Shown in pieces: positions 29,050 to 39,693 of a DNA stretch of 64,000 nt. The notes below the pieces were generated by a model. The model did no database searches, was not told the origin of the DNA, and saw only the letters and a list, made by a program, of their open reading frames with translations. This DNA is from Pseudomonas sp. TH15. Its GTDB lineage: Bacteria > Pseudomonadota > Gammaproteobacteria > Pseudomonadales > Pseudomonadaceae. The translations under genes and the position numbers were made by a program. Location of the stretch: positions 1-64,000 of the forward strand of contig NZ_JAEKEL010000001.1 of the NCBI RefSeq assembly GCF_016651105.1. Direction: 5' to 3'. How positions within the stretch are numbered: position 1 is the first letter of the stretch; each line of letters begins with the position of its first letter.

Positions 29050-30850
29050 CTGCAATCTCCTGAGCCTTCGTGGCGAGGGGATTTATCCCCGTCGGGTTGC
29101 GCAGCAGCCCCAAAAAGGCTGAATGCGATCAGCCTGATGTACCGTGATGGCAGATATAGGGGGCGCTGCGCACCCCAACGGGGATAAATCCCCTCGCCAC
29201 AAAAGCCCCTTTTCCAACAAGGTTTTTGTCGGACAAAAATTCGTTCGTGCTGTATCCCCTCCCCCGACCTACTCGCCGCCTGCCCGTTCGTCGGCCTAGA
29301 ACGCCTCCCGACTGATTAACTGCAATCTCCTGAGCCTTCGTGGCGAGGGGATTTATCCCCGTGGGTTGCGCAGCAGCCCCAAAAAGGCTGAATCCGATCA
29401 GCCTGATGTACCGTGATGGCAGATATAGATATAGGGGGCGCTGCGCACCCCGACGGGGATAAATCCCCTCGCCACAAAAGCCCTTTTCCAACAAGGTTTT
29501 TGTCGGACAAAAATTCGTTCGTGCTGTATCCCCTCCCCGACCTGCTCGCCGCCTGCCTGATCGTCGGCCCAGAACGCCTGCCGACTGATTAACTGCAATC
29601 TCCTGAGCCTTTGTGGCGAGGGGATTTATCCCCGTTGGGTTGCGCAGCAGCCCCAAAAAGGCTGAATCCGATCAGCCTGATGTACCGTGATGGCAGATAT
29701 AGGGGGCGCTGCGCACCCCAACGGGGATAAATCCCCTCGCCACAAAAGCGGTACTCCATATCCAGGTTTTTGTCGGGCAAAAATTCGTTCATGCTGTATC
29801 CCCACCCCGACCTGCTCGGCGGCTGCCTGTTCGTCGGACTCGAACACCTGCCGACTGATTAACTGCAATCTCCTGAGCCTTTGTGGCGAGGGGATTTATC
29901 CCCGTTGGGTTGCGCAGCAGCCCCAAAAAGGCTGAATGCGATCAGCCTGATGTACCGTGATGGCAGATATAGGGGCGCTGCGCACCCCAACGGGGATAAA
30001 TCCCCTCGCCACAAAAGCCCTTTTCAAACAAGGTTTTTGTCGGGCAAAAATTCGTTCGTGCTGTATCCCTCCCCGACCTGCTCGCCGCCTGCCTGTTCGT
30101 CAGCCTCGAACGCCTCCCGACTGATTGACTGCAATCTCCTGAGTCTTTGTGGCGAGGGGATTTATCCCCGTTGGGTTGCGCAGCAGCCCCAAAAAGGCTG
30201 AATGCGGTCAGCCTGATGTACCGTGGTGGCAGATATAGGGGGCGCTGCGCACCCCAACGGGGATAAATCCCCTCGCCACGAAAGCCCTTTTCCAACAAGG
30301 TTTTTGTCGGGCAAAAATTCGTTCGTGCTGTATCCCCTCCCCGACCTGCTCGCCGCCTGCCTGTTCGTCGGCCTAGAACCCCTCCCGACTGATTAACTGC
30401 CTTTGTGGCGAGGGGATTTATCCCCGTTGGGTTGCGCAGCAGCCCCAAAAAGGCTGAATACGGTCAGCCTGATGTACCGTGGTGGCAGATATAGGGGGCG
30501 CTGCGCACCCCAACGGGGATAAATCCCCTCGCCACAAAAGCCCTTTTCCAACAAGGTTTTTGTCGGGCAAAAATTCGTTCGTGGTGTGTCCCCACCCCGA
30601 CCTGCTCGCCGCCTACCTGTTCGTCGGCCTCGAACGCCTGCCGACTGATTAACTGCAATCTCCTGAGCCTTTGTGGCGAGGGGATTTATCCCCGTTGGGT
30701 TGCGCAGCAGCCCCAAAAAGGCTGAATGCGATCAGCCTGATGTACCGTGATGACAGATATAGGGGGCGCTGCGCACCCCGACGGGGATAAATCCCCTCGC
30801 CACAAAAGCGGTGCTCCATATCCAGGTTTTTGTCGGACAAAAATTCGTCG
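28993..30850. repeat. Seven-unit tandem array of REP-like inverted pairs with folK-tail copies
   Basis: Unit spacing measured at the ACTGATTAAC landmark (29041, 29311, 29584, 29854, 30120, 30388, 30644): 270, 273, 270, 266, 268, 256 bp. Each unit holds: the folK 3' end with its stop; CTGCAATCTCCTGAGC (lost in unit 6); GTGGCGAGGGGATTTATCCC; GGGTTGCGCAGCAGCCCC; ~60 bp with GGCTGAATGCGATCAGCC and a conserved middle; then the inverse arms GGGCGCTGCGCACCC and GGGGATAAATCCCCTCGCCA; then a TTTTTGTCGGACAAAAA palindrome. Inverted pairs at 29070-29201, 29340-29476, 29613-29743, 29883-30012, 30149-30279, 30405-30536, 30673-30803. Last unit ends in unique sequence at about 30850. Open frames here are by-products of the repeat. 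Confidence 0.93.
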
Positions 30851-31102
30851 AATCAGCCCCGCCGCACCGCTGAATCGCATCAGTTACCCCGGTAACACCC
30901 CAACCGTAACAACGCGGTAACACACACAATTGACTTCCCGAGTCCTCCTCACGACTATAGGCGTCCCGCTGCCGCCAACGCGGCGCTAAAGGGCGCAATC
31001 CAGGCCTTATAAGCACGACAAAAGACCGTGCGCCTGAGTAAATGAAGAATCACGCGCGTTACTCGCAGTAGTTTCCATAGCGCCTGAACGAGGATTTTTT
31101 AC
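30851..31102 (+). promoter_or_regulatory. panB upstream region
   Basis: 250 bp of non-repeat DNA. TTGACT (about 30930) has no well-spaced -10 (TATAGG follows after 20 bp). No ORF of gene character. Probably carries the panBC promoter. Confidence 0.3.
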
Positions 31103-31903
31103 ATGCCAGCCATCACCCTGACCACGCTCCAGAGCCTCAAGCAGAAAGGTGAAAAAATCACCATGCTGACCTGCTATGACGCGACCTTCGCCCACGCCTG
31201 CAACGAGGCCGGTGTTGAAGTGCTGCTGGTGGGCGACTCCCTCGGCATGGTTTTGCAAGGTCACGACAGCACCCTGCCGGTGACCACTGCGGAAATGGCC
31301 TACCACGTGGCTGCCGTCAAACGCGGTAACTCCGACGCCCTGATCCTCGCCGACCTGCCGTTCATGGCCAACGCCACCCTTGAACAAACCATGATCAACA
31401 GTGCCACGCTGATGCAGGCCGGCGCCCACATGATCAAGGTCGAAGGTGCCTTGTGGCTGGCGGACTCCATCCGCCTGCTCGCCGAGCGCGGCGTGCCGGT
31501 GTGCGCCCACATGGGTCTGACCCCGCAGGCGGTGAACATCCTGGGCGGTTACAAAGTCCAGGGCCGCAGCGAGAACCAGGCACGGCAGATGCGTGCTGAC
31601 GCCATCGCACTGGAGCAGGCCGGCGCCGCCATGCTGTTGCTTGAATGTGTACCGAGCGAACTGGCCCAGGAAATCACCCAAGCCGTGGGTATTCCGGTGA
31701 TCGGTATCGGCGCCGGTAGCGCCACCGATGGCCAGGTACTGGTACTGCACGACATGCTGGGCCTGTCCATCACTGGCCGCGTGCCGAAGTTCGTAAAGAA
31801 CTTCATGGCCGGTCAAGTCAGCATTCAAGCGGCGCTGAGCGCTTACGTCACTGAAGTCAAAGCGACGACTTTCCCTGGCATCGAACATGGATTCTCTGCA
31901 TGA
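31103..31903 (+). CDS. panB: 3-methyl-2-oxobutanoate hydroxymethyltransferase
   Basis: 266 residues, TIM barrel. [29 protein letters not shown] (part of the Mg-binding site), and [18 protein letters not shown]. Adds a hydroxymethyl group from methylene-THF to ketoisovalerate, giving ketopantoate for CoA synthesis; the substrate is a product of the valine pathway (ilvBNC in this window). Overlaps panC by 4 bp. Confidence 0.96.
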   Translation: MPAITLTTLQSLKQKGEKITMLTCYDATFAHACNEAGVEVLLVGDSLGMVLQGHDSTLPVTTAEMAYHVAAVKRGNSDALILADLPFMANATLEQTMINSATLMQAGAHMIKVEGALWLADSIRLLAERGVPVCAHMGLTPQAVNILGGYKVQGRSENQARQMRADAIALEQAGAAMLLLECVPSELAQEITQAVGIPVIGIGAGSATDGQVLVLHDMLGLSITGRVPKFVKNFMAGQVSIQAALSAYVTEVKATTFPGIEHGFSA

Positions 31904-32760
31904 ACACCGTAAAAACCGTCCGCGAACTGCGGGCCGCCGTGGCCCGTGCCCGCGGTGAAGGCAAGCGCATCGCCTTCGTACCGACCATGGGCAACCTGCA
32001 CAGCGGTCACGTCGCACTGATTACCAAAGCCTCCCAACGGGCGGACTTCGTGGTCGCGAGCATTTTTGTCAACCCGCTGCAATTCGGCGCTGGCGAAGAC
32101 CTCGACAAGTACCCACGCACGTTGACGGCCGATCAGGAAAAACTGCTCCAGGCCGGCTGCCACCTGCTGTTCGCCCCGACCGTCGAAGAAATGTACCCCG
32201 ACGGCATGGCCGGCCAGACCCGTGTCAGCGTTCCGCAACTGTCCGAAGGCTTGTGCGGCGCCAGCCGTCCTGGGCACTTCGAGGGCGTGGCGACGGTGGT
32301 CAGCAAACTGTTCAACATGGTTCAGCCGGACCTGGCGATCTTCGGCCAGAAAGACTTCCAGCAACTGGCGGTGATTCGCGCGCTGGTGCACGACTTGAAC
32401 ATGCCGATCCAGATCATCGGCGAGCCGACCGTAAGGGCTGCCGATGGCCTGGCCCTGTCGTCGCGCAATGGCTTTCTCAATGAAGAACAGCGAGCGATTG
32501 CGCCAGTGGTGTATCGCACGCTGTCGTCGATGGCCGACGCCATTAAACAGGGTGATCGCGATTACCCGGCGCTGATCGACTCGCAGATTAAACAGCTCGA
32601 AGCGGCTGGCTTGCGGGCCGATTACCTGGAAATCCGCCATGCGCTGACCTTGCGTCAGGCCACTGCGCAAGATCGGGATCTGGTGATTCTGGTGGCGGCG
32701 TTCCTCGGGACTACGCGGTTGATCGACAACCTGCACCTGAACCTCGACGCGCCAGCCTAA
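31900..32760 (+). CDS. panC: Pantothenate synthetase
   Basis: 286 residues. HIGH-type motif [49 protein letters not shown] and the KMSKS-like LSSRN. Ligates pantoate with beta-alanine using ATP. ATGA overlap with panB. The beta-alanine-making panD lies downstream beyond a REP doublet. Confidence 0.96.
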   Translation: MNTVKTVRELRAAVARARGEGKRIAFVPTMGNLHSGHVALITKASQRADFVVASIFVNPLQFGAGEDLDKYPRTLTADQEKLLQAGCHLLFAPTVEEMYPDGMAGQTRVSVPQLSEGLCGASRPGHFEGVATVVSKLFNMVQPDLAIFGQKDFQQLAVIRALVHDLNMPIQIIGEPTVRAADGLALSSRNGFLNEEQRAIAPVVYRTLSSMADAIKQGDRDYPALIDSQIKQLEAAGLRADYLEIRHALTLRQATAQDRDLVILVAAFLGTTRLIDNLHLNLDAPA

Positions 32761-32776
32761 ACACCGCAATACCCCT

Positions 32777-32864
32777 GTGGGAGCGGGCTTACTCGCGAAT
32801 GCGCTGGGTCATTCAGCATTGATGTTGGCTGACCCAGCGCATTCGCGAGCAAGCCCGCTCCCAC
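32777..32864. repeat. REP doublet between panC and panD
   Basis: GTGGGAGCGGGCTTACTCGC at 32777 and the inverse copy ending at 32864; the inner GCGCTGGGTCA / TGACCCAGCGC also pairs, giving one long stem. It interrupts a same-direction pathway cluster. Confidence 0.9.
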
Positions 32865-32956
32865 ATTTGATCTGCGGCGATTTCCACATCGTATTGATGC
32901 CCCTCAAGCCTTCGGGCAAACTGCCCGCCGTTCGATTCCGACCTGGGAAAACACTC

Positions 32957-33337
32957 ATGCACGCCATCATGCTCAAAGCCAAGCTGCACCGCGCCGAAGT
33001 CACTCACGCAGTACTCGATTACGAAGGCTCTTGCGCCATTGATGGCGAATGGCTGGACCTGTCCGGCATCCGTGAATACGAACAGATCCAGATCTACAAC
33101 ATCGACAACGGTGAACGCTTCACCACCTACGCGATTCGTGGTGAAGAAGGTTCCGGCATGATCTCGGTCAACGGCGCCGCGGCGCACAAGGCCAAGGTTG
33201 GCGATCGGGTCATCATTTGCGCTTACGCTCACTACAGCGAGGCCGAACTGCTCAACTTCAAACCGCGCATGCTTTACATGGCGCCGGGCAATGAACTGAG
33301 CCACACCAGCAATGCCATTCCGGTTCAGGTCGCCTGA
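32957..33337 (+). CDS. panD: Aspartate 1-decarboxylase (pyruvoyl-dependent)
   Basis: 126 residues. Self-cleavage site G24-S25 in YEGSCAIDG produces the pyruvoyl group; Lys9 in [13 protein letters not shown] and Tyr58-like residues are present. Converts aspartate to beta-alanine for PanC. The ATG at 32957 gives the family N-terminus [13 protein letters not shown]; an earlier in-frame start would read through the REP and is rejected. Confidence 0.96.
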   Translation: MHAIMLKAKLHRAEVTHAVLDYEGSCAIDGEWLDLSGIREYEQIQIYNIDNGERFTTYAIRGEEGSGMISVNGAAAHKAKVGDRVIICAYAHYSEAELLNFKPRMLYMAPGNELSHTSNAIPVQVA

Positions 33338-33569
33338 ACCTCCTCATCCTCGTCCGTTTGTCGGACTGTTTCTAACCTTGATGTTAAAAAAGTACAGAAA
33401 ACGAGTCATACAAAGCGAAGACAGATCCACACGCGAGGTTTACTGTTACCGCCCTGCGCTATTTAATCGTCTCCAAGCAGATTGACCGGACGTAACCCAC
33501 CCTGTGGTCGGGACATTCCGGGATCTTCAATGTCTTAAAGGCAGTTCAAGTAAAAGGAAAACCGCAGCG

Positions 33570-35234
33570 ATGGCGTATTACCGCACTCCTCACGACGTTA
33601 CCGCTCTGCCCGCCTGGCAAGCGTTGAAAGACCACCGCCAAGCCATGCAGGATTTCAGCATGCGCGAGGCCTTCAATGCCGACCCGCAGCGCTTTACTCA
33701 ATTCACCCTCAGCAGCTGCGGCCTGTTTCTCGATTATTCGAAGAACCTGATCACCGCCGAGACCCGTAACCTGCTGGTGGGCCTGGCCAACGAAGTCGAT
33801 CTCAAGGGCGCTATCAAAGCGCTGTTCGACGGCGAAATCGTCAACTCCTCCGAAGGTCGACCAGCGCTGCACACCGCTTTGCGCCGCCCAGTGGGCGACA
33901 AGTTGTCGGTCAACGGCGTCAACGTGATGCCTGAAGTGCACAAAGTGCTGAACCAGATCACCGACCTCGTGGGCCGCATCCACGATGGACTGTGGCGCGG
34001 TTACACCGAGAAGCCGATCACTGACGTGGTGAACATCGGCATCGGTGGCTCGTTCCTCGGCCCTGAACTGGTGTCCGAAGCGCTGCTGTCCTACGCCCAG
34101 AAAGGCGTGCGTTGCCACTACCTGGCAAACATCGACGGCAGTGAGTTCCACGAACTGACCATGAAGCTGCGCGCCGAGACCACGCTGTTCATCGTCTCGT
34201 CGAAATCCTTCAACACCCTCGAAACCCTGAAGAACGCTCAGGCCGCACGTGCCTGGTACCTGGCGCAGGGTGGTTCGGAAGCCGAGCTGTATCGTCACTT
34301 CATTGCGGTGTCGAGCAACAATGCCGCCGCCGTGGCCTTCGGTATCCGCGAAGAAAACATCTTCCCGATGTGGGACTGGGTCGGCGGGCGTTACTCGCTG
34401 TGGTCGGCCATCGGGTTGCCGATTGCCCTGGCCATCGGCATGTCGAACTTCAAGGAACTGCTGTCCGGTGCCTACACCATGGACCAGCATTTCCAGAGCG
34501 CACCGTTCGAACAGAACATGCCGGTACTGCTGGCGTTGCTCGGTGTCTGGTACGGCAACTTCTGGGGCGCGCAAAGCCACGCGATCCTGCCGTACGACCA
34601 CTACCTGCGTAACATCACCAAGCACTTGCAACAGTTGGACATGGAATCCAACGGCAAGAGCGTGCGTCAGGACGGCACCCCGGTGTCTACCGATACGGGC
34701 CCGGTCATCTGGGGCGGCGTCGGCTGCAACGGTCAGCACGCTTATCACCAGTTGCTGCACCAAGGCACCCAACTGATTCCGGCTGACTTCATCGTGCCGA
34801 TTGTCAGCTTCAACCCGGTGTCCGATCACCACCAGTGGCTGTACGCCAACTGCCTGTCCCAAAGCCAGGCACTGATGCTCGGCAAGACCCGCGCCGAGGC
34901 CGAAGCCGAGTTGCGTGACAAGGGCATGGCCGAAGACGAAGTACAGAAGCTTGCACCGCACAAGGTGATCCCGGGCAACCGCCCGAGCAACACCATGGTG
35001 GTCGAGCGCATCAGCCCGCGTCGTCTCGGCGCACTGGTGGCGCTGTACGAACACAAAGTTTTCGTGCAAAGCGTGGTCTGGGGCATCAACGCCTTCGACC
35101 AGTGGGGCGTGGAGCTGGGCAAAGAGCTGGGCAAAGGCGTCTACAACCGCCTGGTCGGCAGCGAAGAAACCCCGGCTGACGATGCTTCGACCCAAGGCCT
35201 GATCAACTACTTCCGCGGTCGTCACCGCGGCTAA
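33570..35234 (+). CDS. pgi: Glucose-6-phosphate isomerase
   Basis: 554 residues. [13 protein letters not shown] and the PGI signatures [16 protein letters not shown] and the C-terminal [16 protein letters not shown]. Interconverts glucose-6-P and fructose-6-P; in pseudomonads, which lack phosphofructokinase, it mainly feeds the Entner-Doudoroff cycle and sugar synthesis. AAAGGAAA precedes the ATG at 33570 by 9 nt. A 232-bp non-coding gap follows panD. Confidence 0.96.
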   Translation: MAYYRTPHDVTALPAWQALKDHRQAMQDFSMREAFNADPQRFTQFTLSSCGLFLDYSKNLITAETRNLLVGLANEVDLKGAIKALFDGEIVNSSEGRPALHTALRRPVGDKLSVNGVNVMPEVHKVLNQITDLVGRIHDGLWRGYTEKPITDVVNIGIGGSFLGPELVSEALLSYAQKGVRCHYLANIDGSEFHELTMKLRAETTLFIVSSKSFNTLETLKNAQAARAWYLAQGGSEAELYRHFIAVSSNNAAAVAFGIREENIFPMWDWVGGRYSLWSAIGLPIALAIGMSNFKELLSGAYTMDQHFQSAPFEQNMPVLLALLGVWYGNFWGAQSHAILPYDHYLRNITKHLQQLDMESNGKSVRQDGTPVSTDTGPVIWGGVGCNGQHAYHQLLHQGTQLIPADFIVPIVSFNPVSDHHQWLYANCLSQSQALMLGKTRAEAEAELRDKGMAEDEVQKLAPHKVIPGNRPSNTMVVERISPRRLGALVALYEHKVFVQSVVWGINAFDQWGVELGKELGKGVYNRLVGSEETPADDASTQGLINYFRGRHRG

Positions 35235-35238
35235 CCCT

Positions 35239-35326
35239 GTGGGAGCGGGCTTGCTCGCGAATGCGGCGGGTCATTCAGCTTAAACGTTGACTGACACACC
35301 GACTTCGCGAGCAAGCCCGCTCCCAC
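35239..35326. repeat. REP doublet downstream of pgi
   Basis: GTGGGAGCGGGCTTGCTCGC at 35239 and the exact inverse ending CGCTCCCAC at 35326. Confidence 0.9.
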
Positions 35327-35386
35327 ATTGGTTTTGTGTCTGGCTTGAACCCTTTCGTCTCTCGGCGCATCTTTATCTTGTCGCAA

Positions 35387-35394
35387 AACAAGAA
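35387..35394 (+). promoter_or_regulatory. CA motif (Hfq/Crc target) at the acs ribosome-binding site
   Basis: AACAAGAA fits AANAANAA and is directly followed by the SD AAGGA (35396-35400), 6 nt before the ATG. Such motifs let Hfq/Crc block translation under catabolite repression; CrcZ in this window would relieve it. Confidence 0.5.
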
Positions 35395-35406
35395 TAAGGA
35401 ACCGTC

Positions 35407-37344
<1,938 letters not shown>

Positions 37345-37395
37345 CATTGCGGGCGCGCTCAACCGATCGCGCCCGCCCTTCAGCACTGAGTCGCC

Positions 37396-38268
37396 ATGGA
37401 ATTCATCCGCAGCCGCATCGAAACCCAACTCATGAGTCTGACGGGGCTGTCCCTGGGCAAGCTCGATCTGGAGAACCCAAAGGGCGATCCCGGGCTGTTC
37501 GGCCCCGATTCGGTGAGCTGGCAAGTTCATGGCGATTTCAGCAGCATGCTGATCGGTGGCATCAGTGCGCTGATGCTGCAAGCCCTGCATCCGTTGGCCC
37601 TGGCCGGGGTCTGGGACCACTCGAATTTCCGCGAAGACATGATCGGCCGATTGCGCCGCACCAGTCAGTTCATCGCCGGGACCACGTTCGGTTCGCGCAA
37701 GGACGCCGACTGGCTGATCGAGAAAGTCCGGACCATTCACCTGCAAGTGGTCGGCACCGCACCGGATGGTCGGCCTTACGCCGCCAGCGATCCGGATTTG
37801 CTGACGTGGGTGCACGTGGCCGAAGTCAGCAACTTCCTTGCTGCGCATTTGCGTTACCGCAACCCGAACCTGTCCCTGGCGGATCAGGACCGTTACTACG
37901 GCGAAATCGCGCTGGTTGCTGAACGACTCGGGGCTCGTGACGTGCCGCGCAACCGTAAGGAAATGGCCGAGTACCTTGAGCGAATCCGCCCACAATTACT
38001 GTGCGATGAGCGCAGTCGTGAAGTCCTGCGATTGCTGTTGAACGCGCCCTCCCCCAGCCGCCTGGCCAAACCGTTTGGCGGTTTGATGATGCAGGCCGGG
38101 ATCGACCTGCTGCCGGACTGGGCCAGTGACATGCTCGGCGTCAGCCAGAGCCCGCTGCAACGCAAACTGATCCGCGCCAGCGTCAAACGCAGTGCGCCGA
38201 TGCTGCGCTGGGCCATGCGCAATGGCTCAGTGCAGCGGGCCAAGCGGCGGATGGGGTTGTTGAACTAA
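37396..38268 (+). CDS. MpaB-family (DUF2236) oxygenase-like protein
   Basis: 290 residues. DUF2236 features: an N-terminal MLQALHPLALAGVWDHSNFRED, then RRTSQFIAGTTFGS and DLLTWVHVAEVSNF, with conserved His/Asp/Arg positions as in latex-clearing and MpaB' heme or diiron-like oxygenases. Substrate unknown. Basic C-terminus. Probably its own unit, 51 bp after acs. Followed by a REP pair of the second family. Confidence 0.75.
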   Translation: MEFIRSRIETQLMSLTGLSLGKLDLENPKGDPGLFGPDSVSWQVHGDFSSMLIGGISALMLQALHPLALAGVWDHSNFREDMIGRLRRTSQFIAGTTFGSRKDADWLIEKVRTIHLQVVGTAPDGRPYAASDPDLLTWVHVAEVSNFLAAHLRYRNPNLSLADQDRYYGEIALVAERLGARDVPRNRKEMAEYLERIRPQLLCDERSREVLRLLLNAPSPSRLAKPFGGLMMQAGIDLLPDWASDMLGVSQSPLQRKLIRASVKRSAPMLRWAMRNGSVQRAKRRMGLLN

Positions 38269-38279
38269 CCGCTAACCTT

Positions 38280-38389
38280 GTGGCGAGGGGGCTTGCCCCC
38301 GTTGGGCTGCGAAGCGGCCCCAAAATATAGAGTGTTACTAAAATTTTGCCAGTGCTGCGCACTGGAACGGGGGCAAGCCCCCTCGCCAC
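38280..38389. repeat. REP-like pair of the GTGGCGAGGG family
   Basis: GTGGCGAGGGGGCTTGCCCC at 38280 with GGGCTGCGAAGCGGCCCC, and the inverse GGGGGCAAGCCCCCTCGCCA ending about 38389. Same architecture as the units of the 29-30.9 kb array, but single copy and without the folK tail. Confidence 0.88.
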
Positions 38390-38457
38390 AGGATGCACCT
38401 CGTCCACACCAAGCTGTTAAACTCCCGCGCCAAATTCCCTCCTGCAAGGCGCCCAGC

Positions 38458-39474
38458 ATGTCTTCCTTGATTCAGGCGCTGCGCGCCGCCCTCGACCATC
38501 GCCAGGACCTGCTTGCCGAACTGCATCAGCAGGGCACCGATTGCTATCGCTTGTTCCATGGCAGCCAGGAAGGCGCCGGCGGCCTGACCATCGACCGTTA
38601 CGGCCCACAATTGCTGGTGCAAAGTTTTCACCAGTCGCTGGAACGCGATGACTTGCTGCAACTGCACGAAACGATCAATCAACAACTGGGCCTCGACACC
38701 CTGCTGGTTTACAACGATCGCTCCCGGGGCAATTCGCGCATCGACCGCGAAGACACCGTCTACCGCGCCGACGAAGCCGCCCTGCAAGACCTGGTCGGCC
38801 ACGAATGGGGCCTCAACTATCGGGTTCGCGGCCGTCACGCCGGGCAGGACCCACTGCTGTTCCTCGATCTGCGCAACACCCGCGGCTGGGTCAAGGAGCA
38901 CAGCAAAAACAAAAGCGTACTGAACCTGTTTGCCTACACCTGCGGCGTCGGCCTGAGTGCGGCGGCGGGTGGCGCGAGCGAGGTCTGCAACCTGGACTTT
39001 GCCGAGGGCAACCTGGCCGTCGGCCGCGAAAACGGTCTACTCAACCCGCAGTTGCCGACCATGGAATTCATCCAGTCCGATTACTTCCCGGCGATCCGTC
39101 AATTGGCCGGCCTGCCGATCAGTCAGCGTCGCGGGCAGAAACTGCCTAGCTATCAACGCCTGGAACAACGTCAGTACGATCTGGTGCTGCTCGATCCACC
39201 GGCCTGGGCCAAAAGTGCATTCGGCACCGTCGACCTGCTGCGCGACTATCAGAGCCTGCTCAAACCCGCCCTGCTGACCACCGCCGACAACGGCGTGCTG
39301 ATCTGCTGCAACAACCTGGCAAAAGTCAGCATGGACGACTGGCGCGACCAGGTCCTGCGGTGTGCGGAGAAAGCCGGGCGGCCGGTGCGAGAGTGGTCGG
39401 TGATGACACCGGGCGGCGACTTCCCGTCGATGGATCAGCAGCCACCGCTGAAAACCCTGATCCTGCAACTCTGA
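38458..39474 (+). CDS. Class I SAM-dependent methyltransferase (RlmI/RlmK-like)
   Basis: 338 residues. The N-terminal part resembles the EEHEED/PUA-linked region (GGLTIDRYGPQLLVQ). The SAM domain has LNLFAYTCGVGLSAAAGG (motif I), DFAEGNLAVGRENG, and the catalytic-loop LLDPPAWAKS. Closest in type to 23S rRNA m5C methyltransferases; target not fixed. The ATG at 38458 was chosen because longer frames read back into the REP. Confidence 0.8.
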   Translation: MSSLIQALRAALDHRQDLLAELHQQGTDCYRLFHGSQEGAGGLTIDRYGPQLLVQSFHQSLERDDLLQLHETINQQLGLDTLLVYNDRSRGNSRIDREDTVYRADEAALQDLVGHEWGLNYRVRGRHAGQDPLLFLDLRNTRGWVKEHSKNKSVLNLFAYTCGVGLSAAAGGASEVCNLDFAEGNLAVGRENGLLNPQLPTMEFIQSDYFPAIRQLAGLPISQRRGQKLPSYQRLEQRQYDLVLLDPPAWAKSAFGTVDLLRDYQSLLKPALLTTADNGVLICCNNLAKVSMDDWRDQVLRCAEKAGRPVREWSVMTPGGDFPSMDQQPPLKTLILQL

Positions 39475-39504
39475 GCCCTCCCGCGCGGCTGACAACCATC
39501 CGAT

Positions 39505-39591
39505 GTGGGAGCGAGCCTGCTCGCGAAAGCGGTGTATCAACAGCAGATATAGCGACTGATACAACGCCTTCGCGAGCAGGCTCGCTCCCAC
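39505..39591. repeat. REP doublet downstream of the methyltransferase gene
   Basis: GTGGGAGCGAGCCTGCTCGC at 39505 and the inverse CGAGCAGGCTCGCTCCCAC ending at 39591. Confidence 0.9.
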
Positions 39592-39693
39592 ATGTTATTT
39601 GTTCCTGCAAAAGAATCTGAACAATCCTGAATAGCGGCAAGTACTTCTGAACCGAAAACGCGTGCCATACTCCAAGGCACTCCGATCAGACAA

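Noticed and set aside
29129..30840. Several 60-175 codon open frames on both strands of the repeat array (for example MGLLRNPTGINPLATK...)
   Set aside because: They read through the repeat arms, recur in each unit, have no SD or family, and exist because three unit lengths are multiples of three. They are by-products of the repeat.
28993..30850. CRISPR array
   Set aside because: Units are about 270 bp with no short repeats or unique spacers and no cas genes nearby.
28993..30850. IS element or transposon
   Set aside because: No transposase, RAYT gene or target-site duplication is visible in or around the array.
30930..30960. sigma-70 promoter for panB (TTGACT with TATAGG)
   Set aside because: Spacing of 20 bp is outside the normal range; left as an unproven region.
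32777..32956. Longer panD start inside the REP
   Set aside because: The extra residues are REP translation; the family begins at [13 protein letters not shown].
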